This document shows, in pieces, positions 7,892 through 15,624 of a stretch of DNA of 64,000 nt. Origin of the DNA: an uncultured Sutterella sp. (GTDB lineage: Bacteria > Pseudomonadota > Gammaproteobacteria > Burkholderiales > Burkholderiaceae_F); contig UQYG01000007.1 in assembly GCA_900545275.1 (NCBI GenBank), forward strand, positions 1 to 64,000, in the 5' to 3' direction. How positions within the stretch are numbered: the first letter of the stretch is position 1; the number at the start of each line of letters is the position of its first letter. The translations under genes and the position numbers were made by a program. The notes beneath the pieces are model-generated. The model had not been told where the DNA came from and ran no database searches. It saw only the letters and a list, made by a program, of their open reading frames with translations.

Positions 7892-9711
7892 GGGGCGGTT
7901 TCGGAAGAAATGACGTTTTCAGACGGATCGGACGCTTCGAGCGCGGGGAATGTCAGGCGGCAGAGAATTCCGTCGGGTTCAAGGCGTTCAAAGGCAATGC
8001 TCCCCTCGTGATTTTCGACGATCCCCCGCACGATCGCGAGTCCGAGACCGAGTCCTTCGGGTTTCGAACTCGTGACGGGTTCGGTAAGACGGGAGAACAC
8101 CTCGTCGGAGACGCGCGGACCGTTGTCCTGGATCGTCAGAACGACGTGATGTCCGTCGCGGAAGGTCCGGACGGTGACCGCCGGTTCGCGGGCGTGCGAC
8201 GCCGCCTCCACCGCATTGCGAAGGAGATTCACGATCACGAGTTCGAGTTCGATGGGCCGTCCGTACACCCAAAGGGGATTGCTCTCGGTGGGCGTCGGCG
8301 CGCCGCTTTTGGCAAAGAGAGCGGGATAGGTCTCGCGCAGATGCGCCGTGAGATGGGCAAGGTCGACTGGCTCCTTGGCGGGCTGTCGCTCGCGGGCATA
8401 TTCGCGGACGCGGTCCACGACGGCGCGGGCGCGTTCGGCGTCGTGCGCGATGTGTCCGCCCACCGAAATGATTTTTTCCATGGAGAGCGACCCCTGGGAG
8501 GCGCGGCGCACAAGACCGTCGGCAAAGAGTCGGATGGCGGCGAGCGGCTGATGAATTTCGTGGGCGATGAGGCTCGAGAGTTGTCCTACAACGCCTGCGC
8601 GCTGCAGCGTTTCGATGCGGTCGCGCTGGGCACGTTCCCGCTCCGCCGCTTCGTGAAGTTCTTCCTCGCGTCGTCGAACGAGGACGTCGGCACGCCAGGC
8701 ATGCAGAAGAAGTGCGGCAAGAAGCCCCGCGGCCACGGCGACGTGCGGCCAGTAACGGCGAAGGAAGCGTTCAAGCGTCCAGGGTTCGGGGCGCGCATAA
8801 GGACCGAGCGAGAGCGACGCCAACAATTCGTCGACGGCCTTGAAGTCGGTCGCCACGCTCCAGGAGCGTCCGCCCGACTGTGCGGTCAGCGTGAGGAGCG
8901 ACACGAGAAGGGCCTTCGTATCTTCGGGCGACACGGAGGGCATCACGGAAATCGTCTGGGCCGGATAGAGCCGCGTGGAATGAAGACACGCGACCTTTCC
9001 ATCCACGGGGCGCTCGGGCGGTAGAGGACGAAGAGCCGCGACGAGTTCGGGGTCGCTTACGCGCAGACCTTCATAAGCGCAGAGTCGAAGAATGCCGACG
9101 TCTGCATCGCCGTTCCGCACGGCCCGCGCGATATCCGGCATGGCGGCGCTTTTCCCGAAAAAGATCGAGGAGGAGAAGAAATCCGAAGGATCGTATCCTC
9201 GGGCGGCGATCTCACCCAAGGCCGCGTGATAGCCCGAAAAACCGTAGGGAAGATTGGCGGCCAGGCGACGCCCGCGCATGTCGTCGATGTTCTGAATCGG
9301 AGCGTCGCGCCGCACGATGAAGAGCGACCCTTCGTTGCGGTTCGGATCTTCAAGTCCCGGACGAACGCTCGTTACGAGAGGTCTTGCTCCCGTGTCGGCC
9401 ACGCGTCGGGAGAGGCCGGCGCTTCCGAGAAAGAGATCGATTTCCCCCGAACGGATTGCTTTCTCAAGTTCCAGAACGGGATAGGTGCGCACGACGAGGC
9501 GCTCGCGCCCAAAAGCGCGCTCGAAGGCTTCGAGGGTGGCGTTTTCCAAAGGGTCCCGCGTGGCGGGCATGGCCACGGTGGAGAGGCCGAGCCGCAAAAC
9601 GGGACCGTCCTCGACGGCGAAAGCGGAGCCGCACAAGAGGACGAAACCGAACGCCGCCGTTTTCAGAAAGAAATGGGAACGGCGCAGGAAAGTCGGAAAC
9701 CGGAGCATCAC
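7888..9711 (-). CDS. Sensor histidine kinase with periplasmic PhnD-like domain (TtrS-like)
   Basis: A 607-residue membrane kinase. Residues 1-32 form a signal/anchor. Residues 37-300 are a periplasmic binding domain of the phosphonate/phosphate-binding type, as in the tetrathionate sensor TtrS. A transmembrane segment lies at about 321-338, followed by a coiled linker. The H-box is L-I-A-H-E-I-H-Q-P-L with phospho-accepting His384. The N-box (V-N-L-L-R-N-A-V-E-A) and glycine boxes (D-N-G, G-L-G-L-G-L-A-I) complete the ATPase domain. Sequence alone cannot say whether it senses tetrathionate or another periplasmic electron acceptor. No tetrathionate reductase genes are in the window; the linked reductase-like gene is the FAD protein at 5721. 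Confidence 0.9.
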   Translation of the reverse strand: MMLRFPTFLRRSHFFLKTAAFGFVLLCGSAFAVEDGPVLRLGLSTVAMPATRDPLENATLEAFERAFGRERLVVRTYPVLELEKAIRSGEIDLFLGSAGLSRRVADTGARPLVTSVRPGLEDPNRNEGSLFIVRRDAPIQNIDDMRGRRLAANLPYGFSGYHAALGEIAARGYDPSDFFSSSIFFGKSAAMPDIARAVRNGDADVGILRLCAYEGLRVSDPELVAALRPLPPERPVDGKVACLHSTRLYPAQTISVMPSVSPEDTKALLVSLLTLTAQSGGRSWSVATDFKAVDELLASLSLGPYARPEPWTLERFLRRYWPHVAVAAGLLAALLLHAWRADVLVRRREEELHEAAERERAQRDRIETLQRAGVVGQLSSLIAHEIHQPLAAIRLFADGLVRRASQGSLSMEKIISVGGHIAHDAERARAVVDRVREYARERQPAKEPVDLAHLTAHLRETYPALFAKSGAPTPTESNPLWVYGRPIELELVIVNLLRNAVEAASHAREPAVTVRTFRDGHHVVLTIQDNGPRVSDEVFSRLTEPVTSSKPEGLGLGLAIVRGIVENHEGSIAFERLEPDGILCRLTFPALEASDPSENVISSETAP

Positions 9712-9735
9712 GCTTTTCCCTTGAGTCGAACCGCG

Positions 9736-10224
9736 TCAACCGCCCGAAAGAATCGACGAAAGGGAACGGAAGGCGAGAAAAGCCGCAACGACCGACACAA
9801 GGAGTCCGAAGACGGCGCCGATGACGCCCTGTTGGAATTCGCGCTTCCCGCCCGCTTCAACGACCTGTTCGGGGTTGTCAAAGTTGTAGAGGATCTCGAC
9901 CTTGTCGCCGGGTTTGAGAACGAGCTTGGCGTCGTACTTCGGCCAGAGGCGCGTCTCGATCTTTTGTCCTTCCGCGCTCGTGAAAGCGGCGACCTCGAAG
10001 TACACGATCTGAATGCGGGGACCGTCGTCACGGTTGATGTGGCGCTCCTCTTCTTCCACGCGCACGATTTCGGCCGTGACGGGAACGCCCTCGGAAGCGA
10101 TGCGCTTGGATTCGAGGGCCTTGGAAGCGCTCCAGAAGGAAAGCGCCAGACCCGCGAACATGAAGATGAGCGTGACCGAAAGGAAGAGCCAGGACATGGG
10201 ACTTTTGCTGCTGCGGTTTGTCAT
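9736..10224 (-). CDS. DUF3592 membrane protein
   Basis: A 162-residue protein with transmembrane helices at about residues 10-32 and 133-153 enclosing a beta-rich soluble region (residues 45-120), matching the DUF3592 family layout. Its function is unknown. A GTG at 10230 in frame would add two residues; neither start has a strong ribosome site. The gene lies 24 bases upstream of the sensor kinase on the same strand and could be the first gene of that operon. Confidence 0.75.
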   Translation of the reverse strand: MTNRSSKSPMSWLFLSVTLIFMFAGLALSFWSASKALESKRIASEGVPVTAEIVRVEEEERHINRDDGPRIQIVYFEVAAFTSAEGQKIETRLWPKYDAKLVLKPGDKVEILYNFDNPEQVVEAGGKREFQQGVIGAVFGLLVSVVAAFLAFRSLSSILSGG

Positions 10225-10308
10225 ATCCACATTCTAGAGGGCAGGGCGGACGGGGAAAAGACATTCGGTGGCACGGCGGCAACGCTGCGACTGGGCTTTG
10301 CCGGATGC

Positions 10309-10343
10309 AAAAAAGGCGGCGGCCCGAAAACCGTCGCCTTTTT
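10309..10343 (-). terminator. Intrinsic terminator of gltX
   Basis: Read on the minus strand, a 13-bp GC-rich stem (AAAAAGGCGACGG / CCGCCGCCTTTTT with one wobble) with a loop of about 8 bases runs into six T residues, 41 bases after the gltX stop. Confidence 0.8.
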
Positions 10344-10384
10344 CCAGGGCGGGAGCGCGGCAAAGCGCTCCTTTCCGGCGCGAG

Positions 10385-11782
10385 TTAGAGCGCGAGGGCT
10401 TCCGCCATGCGGGCGGCCACTTCTTCGCGGCCGATGAGGCAGAGCGTCTTGTCGATCTGCGGCGTGCGGTCGGCACGGCACACGGCGATGCGAAGCGGGT
10501 TCGCAAGCACCTTCATCGGAATTTCGCGTTCGGCCATCACGGCCTGAATGATGCCGTAGACGGCTTCAGGGGTGAGGTCGGCGAGGGCGTTCCACTTTTC
10601 GGCGAAGAGCGCGAGCGCTTCACGGCCGCCGTCGGCGAAGGCGGCTTCGAGCGCGGCCTTGTCGAGTTCGCCCTTCTTGTAGAAGAAGAGGGCGGCGTCG
10701 GCGAGCTTTTCGAGGTTGCCCGCGCGGCTCTTGAGGAGACCCGAGACTTCGGCGAGGCAGGGACCCGCGGCCACGTCGCCGCCGCGCGCTTCGATGCGGG
10801 GCTTGACGAGGTCGGCGAGGCGGGCGTCGTCGGCTTCCTTCATGTACTGCTGGTTGAGCCAGTCGAGCTTCTTCCAGTCGATGCGGGCCGCGGCGCGCGA
10901 GCAGTCGCGAAGTTCAAAGACCTTGGCGAGTTCTTCGCGGGAGAACTTTTCCATGTTCCCGTGGCCCCAGCCGAGACGGGCGAGGTAGTTGAAGATCGCT
11001 TCGGGGAGGTAGCCCTGACGTTCGTACTCGAGGACGGACACCGTGCCGTGACGCTTCGAGAGCTTCTGGCCGTCGGGACCGTTGATGAGGGGCAGGTGCG
11101 CAAAGACCGGCACTTCGGCGCCGAGGGCGTTGTAGATGTTGATCTGGCGCGGCGTGTTGTTGATGTGGTCGGCCCCGCGGATGACGTGGCTCACCTTCAT
11201 GTCCCAGTCGTCGACGACGACGGCGAAGTTGTAGGTGGGGATGCCGTTGCGCATGATGATGAGGTCGTCAAGTTCGCTGTTGGCGACGCTGATCGGACCG
11301 TAGACGGCGTCATCCCACGTCACGACGCCTTCGTCGGGGTTGCGGAAGCGAACGACCGGCTGCACGCCTTCGGGAATGGGCTTGCCCTTGGCGTTTTCGG
11401 GACGCCAGCGGCCGTCGTAGCGGGGCTTGAGACCCAGCGCCTTCTGCTTTTCGCGCATTTCGTTGAGTTCTTCGGGGGTCGCGTAGCAGTAGTAGGCACG
11501 GCCGTCGGCGAGCATCTGGTCGACCACTTCCTTGTAGCGGGCGAGACGGTCCATCTGATAGATGGGGCCTTCGTCGTAGTCGAGGTTGAGCCACTTCATG
11601 CCCTGAAGAATCACGTCCACGGCTTCCTGCGTGGAGCGAACCTGGTCCGTGTCTTCGATGCGAAGGAGGAACTTGCCGCCAAGGTGACGGGCTACGGCCC
11701 AGCAGTAAATGGCCGTGCGGGCGGTCCCGAGATGCATCATGCCGGTGGGACTCGGAGCAATGCGGGTGCGAATTTCTTTCAT
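10385..11782 (-). CDS. gltX: Glutamate--tRNA ligase
   Basis: A 465-residue class I aminoacyl-tRNA synthetase that charges tRNA-Glu. It starts M-K-E-I-R-T-R-I-A-P-S-P-T-G. The HIGH-type motif is H-L-G-T-A-R (residues 17-22) and the KMSKS-type motif is K-L-S-K-R-H (about residue 240). The anticodon-binding helical domain fills the C-terminal third. Length is normal for the family. The frame is open for another 50 codons upstream, but that stretch is not conserved-looking. The ribosome site before 11782 is weak. Monocistronic, with its own terminator. Confidence 0.96.
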   Translation of the reverse strand: MKEIRTRIAPSPTGMMHLGTARTAIYCWAVARHLGGKFLLRIEDTDQVRSTQEAVDVILQGMKWLNLDYDEGPIYQMDRLARYKEVVDQMLADGRAYYCYATPEELNEMREKQKALGLKPRYDGRWRPENAKGKPIPEGVQPVVRFRNPDEGVVTWDDAVYGPISVANSELDDLIIMRNGIPTYNFAVVVDDWDMKVSHVIRGADHINNTPRQINIYNALGAEVPVFAHLPLINGPDGQKLSKRHGTVSVLEYERQGYLPEAIFNYLARLGWGHGNMEKFSREELAKVFELRDCSRAAARIDWKKLDWLNQQYMKEADDARLADLVKPRIEARGGDVAAGPCLAEVSGLLKSRAGNLEKLADAALFFYKKGELDKAALEAAFADGGREALALFAEKWNALADLTPEAVYGIIQAVMAEREIPMKVLANPLRIAVCRADRTPQIDKTLCLIGREEVAARMAEALAL

Positions 11783-12196
11783 GAGAATGCTTGGAGGCCC
11801 TGCGTTCGAAGTAGGAGCAGGGGCCGTCAAAAGTGAGGGAATAACCGTTCCGCGGCGAAACGTTCGCCGTCCGCGCCGAAAGGACGCGGAGAAAAGAGGC
11901 ATTGTAACACCGCGCGCAAAACGCCCGACCATGGTAGGCGCTCTTCCTTAATGCGGGATGACCGAAGGTCGGAAAACGCGTGTTCAAGGTCGAAAACATA
12001 GGTTGGCGTGAAATGACAAGCGCTTGACGTCCGAAATCGCCGTGTTTTAGAGGGTGGCGCGAAATGACAAGCGGATGTCATTTTTCACCCTAAAGCTTCG
12101 TCTCAGAGCCTCCTATAGTTTGCCGTGTCGAGAGACGAAAAGTCCTCGAAATCCAAGTTATCTCTAGGAAAAGCACTCAATCGACTAGGAGGCAAC
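11783..12196. promoter_or_regulatory. Divergent control region between gltX and the ureide operon
   Basis: A 414-base gap with no supported gene. The left half is GC-rich and carries the gltX promoter. The right half (about 12000-12120) is clearly more AT-rich and holds the paired direct repeat and palindrome listed separately. The last bases give AGGAGG 5 bases ahead of the allE start. No sigma-factor hexamers could be assigned confidently. Confidence 0.5.
12004..12083 (+). promoter_or_regulatory. Candidate operator: 19-bp direct repeat plus palindrome
   Basis: The sequence TGGCGYGAAATGACAAGCG occurs at 12004-12022 and again at 12055-12073, 51 bases apart, with 18 of 19 positions identical. 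The second copy is also the left arm of a palindrome at 12062-12083: AAATGACA, six bases, TGTCATTT. Spacing close to five helical turns and position about 110-190 bases ahead of allE suggest a regulator binding two sites on one face of the helix. The AraC-type regulator at 18119 is the nearest candidate (inference). Confidence 0.55.
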
Positions 12197-12973
12197 ATGC
12201 CCGGCTATCCTCAGGACCTCTTGTCCAACCGTTCCATCGTCAAGCGCGACAGCTTCGCGATCATCACGCCCGAGGGGCGCGTCATCAACACGATCCCCGG
12301 GATCGTGGACGCCAAGATGACGATCCTCTGCTCCCCGAAGGTGGGCGCGGGCTTCGTTCAGCTCATCGGCACGCTCGGCGCGACGGCGCATACGGAATAT
12401 CCCTATGCGACGCTCGAACATGAAGAATCCTTCCTCTACGTTCTCGACGGCGAAGTCGCCCTCGAAGTGACGGTCGGCGACAAGACCGAAACGCTCACGC
12501 AGGGCGGCTACGCCTACGCTCCCGCGGGCGTCGGCATCGGCTTCAAGAACGCCAACGGCAAGGAAGGCCGCATCCTCCTCTACAAGCAGCGCTACATCCC
12601 GCATCCGAAGGGACTCAAGCCCTGGACCGTCTTCGGCAACATCAACGAAACGCCCTTCCGCGACTACGATGGCATGGCCAACGTCCACGTCAAGGACTTC
12701 CTCCCGCTCGACGAAGCCTTCGACATGAACATGCACATTCTCTCCTTCGATCCGGGCGCCTCGCACAACATCGTCGAAACGCACGTTCAGGAACACGGCG
12801 CCTACATCTACGAAGGTCAGGGCACCTACAAGCTCGACGACGACTGGTATCTCACGAAGAAGGAAGACTTCCTCTGGATGGGCGCCTTCTCGCTGCAGGC
12901 CGCCTACGGCATCGGCCGCGAACCCTTCAGCTACATCTACTCGAAGGACTGCAACCGCGACGTCGAAATCTGA
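12197..12973 (+). CDS. allE: (S)-ureidoglycine aminohydrolase
   Basis: A 258-residue bicupin that hydrolyses (S)-ureidoglycine to (S)-ureidoglycolate and ammonia, a Mn-dependent cytosolic step of allantoin breakdown. It matches E. coli AllE (YlbA) along its length: N-terminal D-L-L-S-N-R-S-I-V-K, the metal-site region E-T-H-V-Q-E-H-G-A-Y-I, and the C-terminus S-Y-I-Y-S-K-D-C-N-R-D-V-E-I, which is essentially the E. coli ending. The start at 12197 follows AGGAGG by 5 bases; 24 upstream codons in frame are rejected. First gene of the ureide cluster, 57 bases before the transcarbamylase. Confidence 0.95.
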   Translation: MPGYPQDLLSNRSIVKRDSFAIITPEGRVINTIPGIVDAKMTILCSPKVGAGFVQLIGTLGATAHTEYPYATLEHEESFLYVLDGEVALEVTVGDKTETLTQGGYAYAPAGVGIGFKNANGKEGRILLYKQRYIPHPKGLKPWTVFGNINETPFRDYDGMANVHVKDFLPLDEAFDMNMHILSFDPGASHNIVETHVQEHGAYIYEGQGTYKLDDDWYLTKKEDFLWMGAFSLQAAYGIGREPFSYIYSKDCNRDVEI

Positions 12974-13030
12974 TCGATCCGCGACACCGTTATTTTCACC
13001 TAAACCGGAACACGAACCAGGAGACTACAA

Positions 13031-14059
13031 ATGGCTCTCACCGACAGCTTCAAGGCCCGCGACATCCGCGAATACCTCGACGCCACGCACATGCGCGGCA
13101 AGAACATCACGTTCTTGGACGACTTCTCCCGCGACGAAATCCAGTCGCTCTTCTACGCGGCCGAAATGCTTGAACCCTTCATGCGCACCGGCACCGATCT
13201 CCTGAAGGGCAAGGTTCTCTACACGCTCTTCTTCCAGCCCTCGACCCGTACGCGCTGCTCGCATGAAAACGCCATGCACCGCCTCGGCGGCTCCGTCATC
13301 ACGGAAGCCGACCCGACCCACAACTCGTCGGTTGCGAAGAACGAATCGCTTGCCGACAGCCTGCGCGTGACGAGCGAATACGCCGACGTCATCGTGATGC
13401 GTCACCCCGACGACAAGGAAGCCATGGGCGCACTCGAAGAAATCAAGGGCCACTGCGCTCCGGTGATCTCGGGCGGCTACGGCCACGTCACGCATCCGAC
13501 CCAGGGTCTGCTTGACTCCTACACCTGCTGGCGCGCCTTCGGCGACCTCTCCAAGGTGACCGTCGCGATCGCTTCGCCCGACCTCTCCCGCGCCCGCTCC
13601 GGCCAGTCCTTCGCCCTCGCTCTCGCCGCCATGGGCGCCAAGATCATCTACACGGGCACGAGCGAACTCCGTACGCCGGACATCGTCCGCGAAAAGCTCT
13701 GCAAGATGGGCGCTCAGTTCGAAGAACACTTCGACCTCACCCAGAAGCAGCACGAAGAGCTCTACATGGACAAGGGCGTCGACCTCATCTATCTGCCGGG
13801 CTGCTCGGTCAAGAAGGACGATCCGAACCGTGAAGACTTCATGAAGAAGATGGCCAACTACTACGTGTCGATGGACATGCTCAACACGATCCGCGCCAAG
13901 ACGGGCAAGGTCGTGGGCGTCCATCACTCGCTGCCGCGCAACCCCGGTGAGTTCGACTTCGGCATCGACAACACGCCGCATCAGCTCTACTTCCGCGCGA
14001 TCGGCTTCTCCGTGGCCCTGCGCATGGCGCTCCTCTCCGCCGTCGTCGGCGTGAACTGA
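13031..14059 (+). CDS. Aspartate-transcarbamylase-like carbamoyltransferase, predicted to act on a ureide (oxalurate or ureidoglycolate)
   Basis: A 342-residue member of the aspartate/ornithine carbamoyltransferase family, closest in layout to PyrB. The carbamoyl-phosphate site is intact: S-T-R-T-R at 71-75, Arg124 (V-M-R-H-P), H-P-T-Q at 155-158, plus Ser99 and Lys103 of the mobile loop. Arg189 corresponds to PyrB Arg167, which holds the alpha-carboxylate. The side-chain pocket is changed: PyrB Arg229 and Gln231 align with Gly257 and Ser259 (L-P-G-C-S), and Pro266 of H-P-L-P-R is Ser300 (H-S-L-P-R). A normal PyrB needs Arg229 for the beta-carboxylate. Placed between allE and the allantoinase/carbamate-kinase genes, it probably phosphorolyses a ureide to carbamoyl phosphate. 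No fdrA-type oxamate transcarbamylase is present. The ribosome site is AGGAG, 7 bases ahead. Confidence 0.82.
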   Translation: MALTDSFKARDIREYLDATHMRGKNITFLDDFSRDEIQSLFYAAEMLEPFMRTGTDLLKGKVLYTLFFQPSTRTRCSHENAMHRLGGSVITEADPTHNSSVAKNESLADSLRVTSEYADVIVMRHPDDKEAMGALEEIKGHCAPVISGGYGHVTHPTQGLLDSYTCWRAFGDLSKVTVAIASPDLSRARSGQSFALALAAMGAKIIYTGTSELRTPDIVREKLCKMGAQFEEHFDLTQKQHEELYMDKGVDLIYLPGCSVKKDDPNREDFMKKMANYYVSMDMLNTIRAKTGKVVGVHHSLPRNPGEFDFGIDNTPHQLYFRAIGFSVALRMALLSAVVGVN

Positions 14060-14097
14060 GAAGGCCTCTCCAACACTGTTCTCCATTGATCCACTTT

Positions 14098-14136
14098 GGG
14101 GCGCTCGAGCCGATCGGCGCGAACGCCCCGTTTTTT
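14098..14136 (+). terminator. Terminator inside the ureide cluster
   Basis: GGGGCG and CGCCCC arms around a structured 20-base insert are followed by G and six T residues, 38 bases after the transcarbamylase stop. It would separate allE plus transcarbamylase from the transporter and allantoinase genes, or make the latter depend on read-through. Confidence 0.6.
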
Positions 14137-14177
14137 ATCCAACCCCGCGACTCAACCCGCGGGAAGGAAGTCTCATC

Positions 14178-15611
14178 ATGTCCGAGCTTCAGAAAAACGA
14201 AACCCCGAAGAAACGCGGGTTCAAGATGCCCGACATCTACATCATCCTCGGGACCTTCATCCTCGTGATGGCGCTGCTCACCTACATCGTCCCGGCCGGT
14301 CAGTACGATCGCCAGGTCGTGGAAACGGCGCACGGCGTGCAGAACTTCGTCGTGGCGGGCACCTACAAAGAGGTCGAGCAGCATCCCGCGGGCTTCTTCG
14401 AAATCATCACCGCGATTCCGTACGGCTTTGAACGCGCCGCGGGCGTGGTGGTCCTCACCTTCATGGTGGGCGCCTGTATGGGTCTCATCAAGCGCGCGGG
14501 CCTCATCGACCTCGGCGTGCAGCGCCTCTCCAAGGCGGTAGGAAACCAGGAAATGCTCGTCGCCCCGATCCTCATGGCGGTGACCTCTCTTCTGGCGGCC
14601 TTCATCGGCGTGCCGGAATTGTCGCTGGCCTATCTCCCCGTATTCCTGCCTCTTTTCTATCGCCTCGGCTACGACGGCATGACCGCGACCGCCGTGGCGC
14701 TTCTCGGTCCCTGCATCGGCTTCACCTTCGGCGTGACGATTCCGGGGTCGGTCGGCATGGGTCAGCAGATCGCTCAGGTTGCGATGTTCTCGGGTTCGGG
14801 CTTCCGCGCGATCATCATGGTGCTTGCGATCGTCATCTCGATCGTCTACGTGATGGCTTATGCGGCCCGCGTCAAGAAGAACCCCGAATCGAGCCTCACG
14901 ATCGAATCGGACAGGATCATGCGCGAAGAAATCGCCCAGCGCGCTCCCGTGGGCGAACAGACCTTCACGCCGCAGCAGATTCGCGCCGGCATCGCCTGTC
15001 TCATTCTCTTCCCGATCGCTGTCGCGCTGATTCTCTGGAAGAACCTCGGCTTTGAAGCGATCGGCGGTTTGTTCCTCACGATCGGCATCGTCGCCGCCCT
15101 CATCGCCGGGAAGCGCGGTCAGGAAATCTGCAACGACATCAACGCCGGCATGCACGACCTGATGGTGGGCGCGCTCCTTTGCGGCGTCGCCTCGGGCATC
15201 GCCGTCGTCATGGACTCGGGCGTCATCACCGACACCATCGTCAACTGGCTCGAAAACCTCATGAAGAGCACGCCGCCCGCGATCAGCGCCATCGCGGTCT
15301 TCTGGGAGCAGTGGCTCTTCAACGCCCTGATTCCGGGTGCCACGGCCCTCACGATTCTGACGATGCCGATTCTCTCGCCGCTTGCGTCGCTTCTCGATAT
15401 TTCGCAGCAGGCGATCGTTTCGGCCAACGCCTGGGGCGGTCAACTCTCGGACATCTTCTTCCCGACCTCGGGCTTCTTCATCGCGACGCTCGTGATCTCG
15501 AAGTGCGATTACACGAAGTGGATCCGTTTCTACACGCCTCTCATGATTATCCTCGGCGTGATGGCTTCGGCCGCGCTCTACATCCAGCAAGTCTTCAACA
15601 TCCAGTTCTAA
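14178..15611 (+). CDS. YfcC-family (C4-dicarboxylate anaerobic carrier-like) transporter
   Basis: A 477-residue inner-membrane carrier with about 12 hydrophobic segments. The first is at 20-42 after a charged N-terminus. Glycine/proline re-entrant stretches (G-V-P-E-L-S, G-A-T-A-L-T) occur in each half. This is the pattern of the YfcC / DcuC-like anaerobic carrier superfamily. The ribosome site is GGAAGG. It sits directly upstream of the allantoinase gene (13-base gap), so its cargo is probably a ureide, or an organic-acid product such as oxamate leaving the cell. The substrate is inference only. Confidence 0.82.
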   Translation: MSELQKNETPKKRGFKMPDIYIILGTFILVMALLTYIVPAGQYDRQVVETAHGVQNFVVAGTYKEVEQHPAGFFEIITAIPYGFERAAGVVVLTFMVGACMGLIKRAGLIDLGVQRLSKAVGNQEMLVAPILMAVTSLLAAFIGVPELSLAYLPVFLPLFYRLGYDGMTATAVALLGPCIGFTFGVTIPGSVGMGQQIAQVAMFSGSGFRAIIMVLAIVISIVYVMAYAARVKKNPESSLTIESDRIMREEIAQRAPVGEQTFTPQQIRAGIACLILFPIAVALILWKNLGFEAIGGLFLTIGIVAALIAGKRGQEICNDINAGMHDLMVGALLCGVASGIAVVMDSGVITDTIVNWLENLMKSTPPAISAIAVFWEQWLFNALIPGATALTILTMPILSPLASLLDISQQAIVSANAWGGQLSDIFFPTSGFFIATLVISKCDYTKWIRFYTPLMIILGVMASAALYIQQVFNIQF

Positions 15612-15624
15612 GGAGAAAGCCAGA

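Noticed and set aside
13031..14059. Calling the transcarbamylase pyrB or argF
   Set aside because: Arg229 and Gln231 of PyrB are replaced and no other pyrimidine or arginine genes are nearby. ArgF motifs (H-C-L-P) are absent.
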